A stretch of DNA of 64,000 bases, taken from NCBI GenBank assembly GCA_030762935.1, contig CM060900.1, forward strand, positions 386,160,132 through 386,224,131, written 5' to 3'. Position numbers and translations under genes: made by a program. This document shows positions 1 to 10,309 of this stretch, piece after piece. This DNA is from Hymenopus coronatus (lineage: Eukaryota; Arthropoda; Insecta; Mantodea; Hymenopodidae). The notes beneath the pieces were generated by a model, which searched no databases, had not been told where the DNA came from, and was given only the letters and a program-made list of their open reading frames with translations. How positions within the stretch are numbered: the first letter of the stretch is position 1; each line of letters starts with the position of its first letter.

Positions 1-399
1 TTTTGGTTCTAAAAATGGGTCATTGAATGAATTTCCAACGGAATAATTAAAGAAAGAAACGTGTCAGTTCTATATAAATCACTCTGTATAATAATGCTAC
101 TTAGTGTGATAACTGTAGCTCAGTCCGGGGTCACGAAATTGCCGGATTGAGGCTCGGTGCACTGAGAGTATAACTATGACGTGATGAAGTAGGCGTGGTC
201 TCTATAGCCCGTTTCGAAACGTATTGTACTACCTAGCATTGCTCACTACCTCGCCTTGTTCAGTTCTTGTTAGTAGGTAAAATTAATGAATACTGAAAGA
301 GAGCGTAAGTTGAAAAATATTGAAAATTCGAAAAGATGGGCATTCTAATGTGAACAAACTTGTGGATAATTCAAGCATATTTTGAATCGCAAAAGGAGA
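1..399. other. Unassigned sequence at window edge
   Basis: I see no gene, repeat family or RNA in this stretch. It ends where the GATG microsatellite begins. Confidence 0.5.
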
Positions 400-486
400 G
401 ATGGATGGATGGATGGATGGATGGATGGATGGATGGATGGATGGATGGATGGATGGATGGATGGATGGATGGATGGATGGATGGAT
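400..486. repeat. (ATGG)n microsatellite joined to SINE A
   Basis: This is an uninterrupted tetranucleotide array of about 21 units. It reads through as a repetitive peptide on both strands, so the ORFs crossing it are artefacts. It abuts the 3' half of a SINE A copy directly, so the array may have grown inside or next to that element. Confidence 0.97.
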
Positions 487-595
487 AGTTCTCCAGTTTT
501 CCCCGCCATCTCATTCCACCGGTGCTGCATCTTCATTCCATGTGTCACCAGTGTCATCGTCAATGGTGCCATGGTAGTAAAAGCGGGCGTTAAAA
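487..595 (+). mobile_element. SINE A, 3' half
   Basis: The sequence matches the 3' body and tail of family A. It has the CCCCGCCATC block, the CCACCGGTGCT block, the TCACCAGTGTCATCG block and the terminal AAAGCGGGCGTTAAA. The tRNA-like head is missing and the GATG array sits in its place. Family A is defined by comparison with the copies near 25.7, 26.6, 27.5, 40.7 and 63.0 kb. Confidence 0.85.
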
Positions 596-599
596 ACAA

Positions 600-1500
600 T
601 CAAACAAACTCCCCCACACATTGACTCTTACGATTCGAAAAATTCTAAAAATACTGGTACTTCAGTTTATAAAACAGAACGGTAGAAGCGCAATTCCAAA
701 AATCCATCCCATTGCAATATTAAAAACCCCATTAACCATCTAGCTCGGATTCATTTACATTCACCATTAAACCTGTCATAAATATGGGTACAAAACACCA
801 ATATTAGAATGGATTGTCCAAAGAAATCCTTGTGCCCGAGGGATGTATAAATTTCTCTATATTCCCACTTACGCAAAAAGATCGTCCAGCAACAGCTTCT
901 GCATTCCCTATAAAATTTATAACCGCTAATTACATCCCTGAACTGAAAGAATGAAAAGCCACTGCCCAAAACCACACTCTAAACACCTTTAAATTTTAAG
1001 ATCTTTTACGTTTTAAGGAGTGTGTGCTGACCTTTTTAAAATAGTTGAGTTCAGCTAACCATCCCGGTCCTGGGTCACAGAGCATACACACCGCATAATA
1101 CGTTTCTTGTCTGGCTCCAAGTGACAACACACCCCGCCCAGAGCACCGGCTCACCAAGGTAAACATCGAGCACCAAGGCACAACCCAGGACCAATGATAA
1201 GTGAGAAAAGGAACCAGCTCACTTACAGATGGAAACGGTTAACGCGCAAATTTCACATTGAAGTCCCCGAATATTCTATAGAAACCGGATGAAAGGAAAC
1301 AATAGATAGAGTTGTTGTCTCTTTTCATTTTCATGTTGAAGACGCCCTGCAGGGCTAATAATCCGCACGCACATAGAAGGTAATCTACCTTTTAATCTCC
1401 ATCACCGCATACACAGAGTTTTAACTGGTTAAAAATGTCTAAGGGTTTTAAAAACTGTAATACCTCGAAATATTTGAACAATTAACGACACCGAGTTAAA
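600..1500. other. Unassigned sequence
   Basis: Only short chance ORFs are present (for example 751-975 and 996-1181 on the minus strand). None shows a recognisable motif. I see no RNA gene and no repeat shared with the rest of the window. Confidence 0.4.
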
Positions 1501-1502
1501 TT

Positions 1503-1567
1503 AGGCGGTCTTTCACGTCCCATATAGAATGGGACGCTGAGAATCACAGCGGTTATAGGGCATCCAT
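1503..1567 (+). mobile_element. SINE B, 3' tail fragment
   Basis: This matches the 3' portion of family B: a GGTCTTTCACG block, then GGGACGCTGAGAATCACAG, then a form of the terminal AAAGAGCGTCC motif. The full copy is on the minus strand at 32767-33030. The tRNA-like head is absent. Confidence 0.75.
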
Positions 1568-1910
1568 TGGTAAACAGATAATAAATAAATAAACTATGCA
1601 TGGCGTCCAATGTTTAATGTTCCGAATACCTCACAAAACACTTATTGTCCACCGTCACTGTCCGTCAACATTTGGCACTCTGATTTCCGTCCAATGCTTG
1701 ATAGCTTGCTAACATCTCACAAAACGCTTATCATCGACTAACCAAAGTCACCGGTTGTTGCTATGTCTCCCATACAACATTTTACACAAACTCACAATGC
1801 TATTAGTCACTATCGCTAACACTCACATGCCACTAACTCTTAACACTCCCGTATCTGACATACGATATACGTAGGTATCAATTGTGTCCCTCCTTTCTTG
1901 TTTCGAGTGA

Positions 1911-1922
1911 GGGGGGGGGGGG
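1911..1922. repeat. Poly-G run
   Basis: Twelve consecutive G lie just beyond the 3' side of the ORF1 relic (poly-C on its strand). The run is long enough to be assembly- or polymerase-sensitive. Confidence 0.95.
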
Positions 1923-2159
1923 TTCCACCTTAAGGACTGACCCGTTCTAGCCCGGAATATGGGGTTACGCCGACTAAAAGACACCTCCGCCGGTATTAGA
2001 AAGGAAGAAGTTGAGGCGGTACCACATTAATTGCACCCACGGAGTCATAGGATAAAATTGAGTCGACCGGAAATATAAGCCAGGGTAGTAGGAATGAGGG
2101 CGGGAGATAGACTTGTCCCCGGTCCAGCCTGGCCCCTCGGAGGTTTCCGAGTGAGGAAT

Positions 2160-3155
2160 GTGGGATTAAAGGTTTGGATATGAAAGAATTACTGGAAGTG
2201 ACGCGGGCGGCCTCTCTGGCTTGAGCAAAACCGCCCCGGCGCAGTTGTTGGATCCTCCGGCGTCTTCAGCAGGGCTCTCACCTGCCTCTCGAAGAATCCC
2301 CTGATGAGAACGTTGTTCTGTCTGATACAGTCTCGAATGTACAACTCGCAAGGGAGTTGTGCAAGAAGTTCTTGGAGATTTTGTAGAGATGAACCAGTTG
2401 CATCCTGATGATCCTGCAGCCTATCCTCCAGGCCTATTAGTTAGGCAAATGGAGGTCCTAAATGGTCTCACTTTGACTCTGAATTTCTTGCAGCAAGGCA
2501 TCTGTGGCTGTAGATGAAGTCGTTGGTGACCGCGTTCGTTGTGGAGGTGGTGAAGTCCGGGTAAGCTGCGGTGTCGGTTACCTGCTCTCGGCGTAGCTGA
2601 ACCACTGGGCTTGCCAGGTAAAGTGTCCCATGTCACCACAGGTGGCACAGAACCGGCGACGGGGGGTAGGTCGTACCCAGTGCACTCTGAAATGAACGCG
2701 TTTATACCACAATAGTGGCATATCAGCGATGAAGAGCCGCCTTTCCGGCTATGGCCGTAGGCACAGCTGCAACGACAGTGTCTGTAGCTCTCCTGTCTGC
2801 TAACCTCAACGTGCAGAATTTGCCATAATAAGGTCAACCCTGGCGCCAAGGCAGCATCCAAATCCGTGCGGTCCTTTAGCTCCACTCTTACGAGAGGTGT
2901 TGGGCTCTGGACGCAGTGAACCCCGGACCACGGCACTGTGCCCGGCGGCTGCGTGGAGCTAAGCGGTGGCGGCGGATGCCGCTGAATCCGCCGTGAAGAA
3001 TATGCGCTCACTGCCGGTGAAGCAGCAGCAGAAGGCGGTGGAGGTGACGTGCACAGCGAAGAAGAAACGCTCACTGCCGGTGAAGTGGCAGGTGGAGATG
3101 GAGAGTTGCAGGCTAAAGAGGCAGCGGGTCGGCGATGAGGCTTCCTCCTCGGCAT
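2160..3155 (-). pseudogene. LINE ORF1 (gag-like, zinc-knuckle) relic
   Basis: A 244-codon frame is open from the ATG at 3155 to 2421. Its first half is Ser/Pro/Ala-rich. It then reads VRVELKDRTDLDAAL and ILHVEVSRQESYRHCRCSC, followed by a cysteine cluster including CHYCGI. This is the order expected of I/R1/Jockey-type ORF1 proteins: a Pro/Ser-rich N-terminus, an RNA-binding fold, then CCHC knuckles. After a C-run near 2665 the better frame shifts and gives CATCGDMGH, another knuckle start, then a Ser/Thr/Pro linker and DALLQEIQSQSE. Past further stops, a third stretch (about 2430-2165) reads LEDRLQDHQDATGSSLQNLQ and CELYIRDCIRQNN, which look coiled-coil and protein-like. Some zinc ligands are replaced. 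I read it as a frame-broken retroelement nucleocapsid gene that would bind element RNA, not a live host gene. No endonuclease or reverse transcriptase follows. The knuckles and gag-like order are seen; the superfamily is inferred. Confidence 0.6.
3003..3085. repeat. Internal direct repeat, 18 bp, offset 65 bp
   Basis: CGCTCACTGCCGGTGAAG occurs at 3003-3020 and again at 3068-3085, with related purine-rich sequence between. It lies in the part of the ORF1 relic that encodes the Ser/Pro-rich N-terminus and explains the repeated SPAVS-type peptide there. Confidence 0.85.
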
Positions 3156-3179
3156 CTCGAGCAGAAGCTCTGTTCCTCT

Positions 3180-3188
3180 CCCTTTTAT
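3180..3188 (-). promoter_or_regulatory. TATA box upstream of the ORF1 relic
   Basis: On the minus strand TATAAAAGG lies about 33 bases before the ATG at 3155. A transcription start 25-30 bases downstream would fall almost on that ATG. Its position and GC-rich surroundings make it a plausible core promoter, but a single TATA match in AT-rich DNA is weak evidence alone. Confidence 0.4.
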
Positions 3189-3239
3189 ACCTGGAGGTGT
3201 CAGTTATCAGCCAGTTGCTGGTGATACGGTGACAAATTT

Positions 3240-5080
3240 CTGTTTAAATCCCTCTGCTATTTATATTAGTACCACTGTGTGGTGTTCTTATTATTTGCGC
3301 TCCAGCGGATGCTGGCCAGAAATATTAATTGAATTATTTACATTAGGTTTGTTCACAACGCTTTATATTGGTACTCCTGTACGTAAGAAACCGGCAATTT
3401 TTATTGCGATCTGCATAGAATGAGAAAGCATTAAGCCCGATGTGACGAAAAGGCGCTTCGAGATTATATTCTGACTGCTTTTGACCTGTCCTGTTCTACG
3501 CTTAGTGATTTCGGCTTCTTATTACGTTCTACTAGGAGCTGCGATTCAGGGATTTTCTGGGCCTCACGGAAGCAAACAATTTCTGCCGCTCCCGATATTA
3601 AGGCATTGAAGGACTATAGGTATTAGCAGTGAGAAATCGCTTATGGAGTATTGCCTGAAGGAAAGAACAAAGCGGGCTCCGCTAAAACGGTTTTATTTAT
3701 TTATTGACAATTTAATAGATTTATGTATTAATGTTGGGAAGTGATGCTGAAGTATAAGCTTCTAAGTAAATAAACAGACAAGGCTAGAAATAATAAACCG
3801 AATGAATGCTTCAGAGAAAGAAAACGAATTAGAGTAAAATTAACAAATAGCAATATATAAATTATCACGGAGGAATAAGAAATTAAAATCGCAATGACTT
3901 ATTACACAACAAATTATAATAGAAGAAGATATAAGGGAACATTTTGTGAAACAATAAAGGAGGTTTAATGAACAGAAAATTCTAAAATGTTAGTACAAGG
4001 CAGGGGAAAGCGAAAGCTAAGCTTCTAAATAAACGTAACTCAAAAGAGTTTCCCAGAGAGTCACTAAAAGTCTGTAATTAGTGGAAGTATCTAATTGTTT
4101 TAACAACGTCCAATCACACATTTGGGTGACACTCAAAGCCATATGAACAGTACTTCATAAATTTCAGAGCTTTCACGTCCACATTAACCAAATTAAATCA
4201 GTAGAAATCATTGAAACACAGAAAAGTTAGTCAAGCGAGAAAAAGGGCACGAAAGTGAAAATATATCCATCACTGGGGCTGGAAATGGCATCGTTACCTA
4301 ATGTCGTAACCTGTTGTTAGATATAATTCCGTATCAATGTAGCGAGGGACATGGAAAGTCGGAGAGTTTAGACACTTATTAAGAAATTTTCCTCGATTGA
4401 GGTTCTTTATTGAGGTATGTTAAAAGTAAAAACAAACCAATTTATAGTAGAATAGAACGTAATGCGTGTTCGGGTGAACCGAGAAGTGTCTGTGGGTCAA
4501 GGCAGCTAAGTTAGTCTAAGGATAAACTCTGGTTCTTGTTTGGAATACAATGGGTAGTTCTTAGAGATAAACATATTTTTTTATTTTATCATCCATCTAT
4601 GAAGGCAAGAGAATTTCAAATTCCTGGAACCATTTTGCCTGAAACCTAAGTGTCCTCCTCAAGTAAAGGTACCTACCTACCTACCTGCTAGTCGGCCCAT
4701 AACGTTCTTATCGTCCTAAGAAACGGAATTTCCATTACCAATATACCTTACACGAAATTCGAAGTAAAGGTTTCATCCAAAGATACTTTCTACATCCTAA
4801 GGCTAAAGCATTTAATTTTCTTTTTCACCCACCAGAATTCTATTAGATATATAACTAAAACAAATATAGAATATTAGAATAAAGTGCTAACTAATTTTGA
4901 AGTTATGGATACAGCAGAAAATACTTTGCTCAAATAACGATTATTAATCAGTATATAATTAATTCGGCAAACACACAAAAAGCAAAATTGTTTAAAATTA
5001 CTTTTAGAATTGGCCATTTTCTGTAATTAGACAACAGCAGTATGAAATCTTAAGTGCATTGTTTAAATATTATCTTTACA
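3240..5080. other. Unassigned AT-rich sequence
   Basis: No ORF above 64 codons and no repeat shared with other parts of the window. There is a short CTAC tetranucleotide run near 4673-4685. Nothing else can be supported. Confidence 0.4.
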
Positions 5081-5087
5081 AACCAGA

Positions 5088-5660
5088 TGTCCATGGTGGT
5101 TTCGCCTGTGGCCCGCATTCGCAGACCGCGCGTTCCAACTCTGTCGCCGGCCTACCTGACCCATAGGTTTTCTCAGGGTATTATCGGGTTGCCAGGTAAA
5201 TGCTGGATAGGTTTCTTTACATCTTCCAGATTTTTGGGTCCACTGTTACATGTTCCCTTCATTTCCTAATCATCTCTTTCAGGGTTGAATGACCAGACGG
5301 CGGTGTTCGGTGGCTTACGGTAGGATGGTGGATTGCCATTGTAAAAGGTTATCCCGGGGTCGTCGTGGGAACGTTCGATGGGATATGAGGATCTCTCTAG
5401 GGTCAGTCGGTAGGCTCGGAGACCGTAATGTAGACGTAGGGCGGCGTCGGAGGCCTTCAGACCTATGGTTGCGCCCAACATCGTCTGGATAGGGCCTCCT
5501 CCCTAATTCCTCCCACCCTCCCAGGGGCCATTAAGAGGCAGATGACCACAAGGGCCATCACACGGATCTGGTTGCTCTTTGGGTCTCCTCCCTCATTCCC
5601 TCCTTGGGGACAGTAAGAGGCATAGAGCCATAGAGGCCTATGTCCGATGCTGTGACTCCG
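5088..5660 (+). mobile_element. SINE E copy
   Basis: The element starts with a degenerate tRNA-like head (GTTTCGCCTGTGGC). A GCCGGCCTACCTGACCCATAG block follows, then a GCCAGGTAAATGCTGGATAGG block, TTTCAGGGTTGAATGACC, GCGGTGTTCGGTGG, AAAGGTTATCCCGGG and GGGAACGTTCG. The same blocks recur in the same order at 44050-44560 and, on the minus strand, at 35755-36150. The 3' part (about 5492-5640) contains a diverged tandem duplication with an 89-base offset, beginning at GGGCCTCCTCCCT (5492) and GGGTCTCCTCCCT (5581). The GC content is far above that of the flanks. Confidence 0.75.
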
Positions 5661-6214
5661 AGTCCTAGGGGCCCTAAATTCTATTTTAGAAGTATTTATA
5701 AACTGTGATGTTCTCAGCAGCAGTCCGTAGTGACAAAGCTATTTATAGTGTAGACAAATTTACTGTGAAAGAAGATATATTGTTGTGCTTTCCTCAGCGA
5801 CAGGCTGCATGGTTTCAGATTAATGGTGCACTCTCTTTGAAGGTTTTCTCCGTAGAATCGGATAGTTTTACTAATTATTTGAAAACTTAAACCCAAGTAT
5901 TAAAAGTTCTGCTGGAAAATTGGACATTTTGGGATACTTGTCTGTATGCCTGGTATTCATTTTATTTGGGTGGTTTGTAGTGAAACAGAGAGCTGTATAG
6001 GTATAGTATGAAAAACTGAAGCTGCCGTTTGTATTATAATGCCGAGGATAGCGTTTTGGTAGCACAGGTCTGGATGAAGCGGATTTCTAGGCATATCCCC
6101 ATCACAGCAATCAAATACTGCGCGTAAACGGGTATAGTGGTTGCAATTTTACTGTCTCTACTGAAAGATACCAGTTGGATGACATTGAGATGAAATTAAG
6201 GGAGATGAAGTTCG

Positions 6215-6395
6215 GGGTAATAAAGAAACCTCCCCAGCATATGACTAGTGACCCGGGAGAATCCCCCCCCCCAAAAAAAAACCCATGGGTCAGACAGGTC
6301 GGCCGCAGAAATCGATCCCATGCTCTCTCGAATGTCAGTCACAGATGAATCGTTCGAGCCACTGGCTCGGCTACAGCAAGGATAATAGCCTGAGC
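6215..6395 (-). mobile_element. SINE E, 5' fragment
   Basis: Read on the minus strand, this begins with a tRNA-like head (GAGCCAGTGGCTCGAACG, then ATGGGATCGATTTC as a B-box-like stretch). It continues with GCGGCCGACCTGTCTGACCC and ends in CATATGCTGGGGAGGTTTC, matching the first 180 bases of family E. The head is better preserved here than in the other copies. A CCCCCCCCCAAAAAAAAA tract interrupts it. Confidence 0.65.
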
Positions 6396-6909
6396 CAAGC
6401 TATCAATGAAGATAGAGCTCCAAAAGGAACTATTTATTTAAAACTAAAATTCCATTAATTGGTTAGAGACTCAAGAGCACAATTGTGACTATTGGCACCT
6501 CTGGCAGCTTATATGTGAGTGGAAATGCAGCATGAACATCAAAATGACATCAGTAGATATTCGCGTGGATCCTAAGAAAATCCAGTAGGAGACATAACCT
6601 TTTAGAGCTCCTTCATTAAAGAAGCGTACACAACTCGTTGAAAGAATCGTGTACTGCAGGTACAAGCTAAGCGAAGGAATATTTGGATTCTGTTTTAGGG
6701 TAACGCGTGTTAACCTACCGTCTTATGCAGTTTAGCATAAAACAAGGATAACATTATTATCTTTAATATGAATTATAAACTGTATTTACAATGCTGATTT
6801 AAACACATAATTATTATTAGGTGCCTGTTTTATTTCAAAGGAACCTCATTTGTTTCATTTTCCTTATTATCTCTTTACAAGTCAATTGCAACGGAAATGT
6901 TTCGACTGA

Positions 6910-7335
6910 GTGAAAATGCAAAACATTTATTTCATTATATGGCATTCATACTGCAGCTTTATGTACTTGTATCATATTGAAAGACTGTCTTCCAAGAATG
7001 ATTTATTACAACGACGGGAGATACCTAAAAATGTTGATGCAGCGTATTTTAAAGTGGAAAATTTAGAAGCACTGTTTAAAGATAAGTCTTATAAGCTGCC
7101 AAATTATGGTATGTTTCAAATTCAAAAAGAGAACTTAGGTACAATGAGCAAGGAACCATTGTGCAAAAGGGAACCTTATAAAAAACTTAAAAACCTAGTT
7201 TGTGCTTTTGCCAACATTTTGAGCACAGAATATGAAATTGAGTCGGTAAGTATCGGCACTTCCACTGTTAAAAGTTTGTGGATGAACTGGCAGAAAGATG
7301 AATCTTCTCGAATTAGTCAATCTAAAAGTAAATAA
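6910..7335 (+). CDS. Unrecognised 141-codon ORF
   Basis: One of the few frames longer than 130 codons that is not simple sequence. The predicted product is Lys/Glu-rich after an aromatic N-terminus (MKMQNIYFIIWHSYCSFMYLYH). Its C-terminal half reads NLVCAFANILSTEYEIESVS. I recognise no domain, catalytic motif, signal peptide or transposase signature. A frame of this length is not improbable in AT-rich DNA over 64 kb. It could be an exon or a decayed mobile-element fragment. Confidence 0.15.
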   Translation: MKMQNIYFIIWHSYCSFMYLYHIERLSSKNDLLQRREIPKNVDAAYFKVENLEALFKDKSYKLPNYGMFQIQKENLGTMSKEPLCKREPYKKLKNLVCAFANILSTEYEIESVSIGTSTVKSLWMNWQKDESSRISQSKSK

Positions 7336-7914
7336 ATTAATTAGTTGCTATGAAATTAACTACCATCTTCGCAATACCAATGAGATATCTCTACTGAAAA
7401 AAAGAAAATGTACTTCCCAAAAGTGAACTGGAATTTTATTGCGACAACGTGAACATCAGAAATTCTCAGAAGCATAAACTTGTATTGGAGACGACGGCAC
7501 AGTATGAATGTTCTGTGTTGTTCCAACAAAGAAATATAAGTGCGTATTTTGGCTAGTCAGCGTGTATGTAAAATCATGACTCTACAATCTAGAGATTACG
7601 GTAACCTAGCATTGCATTTTTTTTTCTCCAAAGGACATAATCATCTCAGCATAAAATATAGCTGGGAAAACGAGGAGTTCTGTGTAACGTACAAATGAAC
7701 TAATTTATTTCTTAAAGGTCTGTTTGTTGCTGCTGATGCGATGAATTTGGTTTCATATAGGTACAATATCGGTATACCAGAACTGTCAGGATCTCTTGTG
7801 TGTATTTCGCGTTTAAAATGTTGATTACATTCCTTGAGTTCTTGGTAGGAATCTGTGGTGTACCACACCCCTACCGCATTTTACTTTCTCAATCCAAGCT
7901 TTGCTTCTAATTAA

Positions 7915-8334
7915 ATGCATCCTACTTCTCGGAGACACGAAAAACTAGATGATAGCAAGACAGTTCCGATATATGTTGGTATATCCAACTACAGAAGAGC
8001 TTCTTTCACTTCTTTCACAACCTTCCTCAATTATGCAGAATTAAAACTTCTTCTCTACAAAGACAAAATGACGACAAACCCTGATTCAGTGCCAGGCGTG
8101 TCACGTGCATTCTTTAAGCGTGTGCCCTCTAGAGCGCAGCAGGTGATATGCCTATGGTCTCTATTACAATATACTAAAGTTACGAAGCGAGAGTTAGTTT
8201 CCGTATACCTCAACCAGCTAATACCTATGTATACAGATAATAATCATGATCGAGCGGTATTCTATCGCCTTAGGTTATACAGTAACGATATTGAGGCAAC
8301 AAAGATGCAAAGAAGTAAGAGGCAAAAAACCTGA
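7915..8334 (+). CDS. Unrecognised 139-codon ORF with adjacent AATAAA
   Basis: The product is basic, with YVGISNYRRASFTSFTTFL, a VPSRAQQVICLWSLLQYTKV segment and a Lys/Arg-rich C-terminus ending MQRSKRQKT. I recognise no family. An AATAAA hexamer lies at 8337-8342, three bases after the stop, and another at 8392-8397, so a terminal exon or retrocopy end is conceivable. The composition is less biased than a typical chance ORF here. The previous ORF (6910-7335) is on the same strand, but I cannot join the two. Confidence 0.2.
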   Translation: MHPTSRRHEKLDDSKTVPIYVGISNYRRASFTSFTTFLNYAELKLLLYKDKMTTNPDSVPGVSRAFFKRVPSRAQQVICLWSLLQYTKVTKRELVSVYLNQLIPMYTDNNHDRAVFYRLRLYSNDIEATKMQRSKRQKT

Positions 8335-8399
8335 TAAATAAATGTGCAAAATTGCTGTTTCAACTTAATAATCAACTTTATACATTTCCACAATAAAGT

Positions 8400-9660
8400 A
8401 TGGAGCCAATATAACCATTGTAAACATATTTATATACACAAAAATAATGTGTATGTAAAATAAGCGTAGGCTAATTAGACTTTAAGGGTTAAACTAAACA
8501 ATATACACAGATTGTCCATAAATAATTTTGTACTCATATCAAATAGATATTAAATAGACTAATAATTCAATTCTCAATAATTTATGGCAAGGGTTGCAAA
8601 GCTTTTCATAATGTAGCCTACGATAGTCATCAGGGAGTGGAATGTAGGAGAAATCACATACGTTTAGAAAGGAACAATAAACTCACGGTCACAAGGCGCA
8701 TAGATCGACATTTTATTGAACTAATATTTGCATTTACATGCTAACAGCTGCTGTAGATGATCAGTCTGGAAGTAAAAGTCTCTTGTCAATGTAACTCATA
8801 GAACATATTTTAACACCTGTTGAATGAAATATTGTTACGTTGACAGCAGTTCTGAGTGCTGTAATTGCAGACAGTTTGTGTTTCGGATCGAGAAGATTCC
8901 TCAGACGTAGCAACTTATATATTGATTTGATATATTTAATATTTAAAAGCCTCTTTACAGAATGTGGACACCGATCATGCGAAGCTTTTCAAACGAGGAA
9001 GTGTGTCACGTGGCAGACACATAAAAAGCACTTGATGAAAGGAAAGGAAATCAAATTAACCTTGTTGTATTTGGTCGTCAGAAGGCTCTCTAGATATCAG
9101 AGTTTTGACTAAATACCTACTTTTAATGTGTATGTATAAATTAAAGCTACTTAAATACCTTCACATTTTAAAAAAAAGCAAATAAATGTATGGAATACGT
9201 TCTGTATTGCCTAAAATGTGCATTTTAATAACCAAGACCTATTTGAAAATGTTAGAGCCTTAAAATGCCTACTTTATCCTTGGAGTTCATTTGCCATTTT
9301 TTCATGCAGCAGTGGAACATAAACTCTTGATATCATGGGTTCGTTTGATTCAAAGACTTTATAACATTTTAATTATAGGGATGAGACATTTAGGGGAAAA
9401 TACAGGTTTATTTCTCCTTTTGCTGAAAGGGTAAGAGAATAGTTGTACCCCTCTAAGTTTCTTTTGTCATATTTTGCTCTTGTTCGGTAACTACAGTAGC
9501 GCAGAAGCCCTTCCAAATAGCAAAAAGGGTCAGTGTCGTATTTTGCACGGTTTCCCGCACTACTCGAGGTCTGGTCGGGACTTTGGTGCTGTATTAATTT
9601 TTCTTATTCCTCTTTTTTCCCTTTTCCCTAAATTTTCTATGTTTACCGTTTTCTGTTTTA
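8400..9660. other. Unassigned AT-rich sequence
   Basis: A 90-codon ORF at 8840-9112 (+) has no recognisable motif. I see no shared repeat or RNA. Confidence 0.4.
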
Positions 9661-9663
9661 TGA

Positions 9664-9795
9664 CAAATACATATACATGTATATATTCACAGACACACAA
9701 ACACCCACGCCCAAGGCGGGCTCAAACCCACGATCGCCTGTTCCTCGAAGCAGCAAAGCGAGGCGCTTTAGCGAGCGCGGCCATGGGGACCAGCC
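9664..9795 (-). mobile_element. SINE C copy
   Basis: On the minus strand this reads CCATGGCCGCGCTCGCTAAAG (tRNA-like head), then GATCGTGGGTTTGAGCCCG (B-box-like), then GGGCGTGGGTGTTTGTGTG. The same order occurs on the plus strand at 38168-38290. The element is short (about 130 bp) and ends in TG/TA-rich sequence. Confidence 0.75.
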
Positions 9796-10093
9796 CTGTT
9801 CCAACGGAATTACGCGCTTTCATTTACGCTAAATTCAGTTTGGAGTCCTTTGTAGTAGTTGAGCTTTTAACCCCATTTTGTATTTTTTTTTCAACCAATG
9901 ATGTGGTATCACGTAACACAAAACATTACTGTATCACTATTACATCATTTCATAAAAAAAAACGGATAAGAATACTCTATGCCTTTGGTGTCATATAAAT
10001 GATAATCACGGTAATAAGATCATGGTCTGCAGTAACCTGTTTAAAATGAGCTTTAAATTCCAACTATTCAAAAATTAAATCAAACTGAGCTTT

Positions 10094-10300
10094 ATTTATG
10101 AACGTCTTTAAAGTGCTGCGGTTCTCAGCGTTGCATTTTGGCATTGAAAGGTCACTTAATTTTGCTCAGAGGCGCCAATTTCTTTTACGTACCCTAAATC
10201 TAGGACACGGGACCAACGGGTTTATTTCCCTTCCGAAGGAAACCATGCTAAGGACTTTTACATTCGAAAATATCCATTGCCGACCACCGTTTCTCTATTT
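10094..10300 (-). mobile_element. SINE B, head-truncated copy
   Basis: On the plus strand the blocks appear in reverse sense: CTTTAAAGTGCTGCGGTTCTC, GCTCAGAGGCGCC, TTTTACGTACC, GACACGGGACCAACGG, CTTCCGAAGGAAACCATGC and a CGAAAATATCCAT block. They match 32767-32955 in order and spacing. The tRNA-like head expected near 10300 is lost. Confidence 0.85.
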
Positions 10301-10309
10301 ACTATGAAA

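Noticed and set aside
2421..3155. An intact 244-codon host gene behind a TATA box
   Set aside because: The zinc-knuckle sequence continues better in a shifted frame after a C-run, and further protein-like sequence lies beyond stops. A decayed retroelement ORF1 is more likely.
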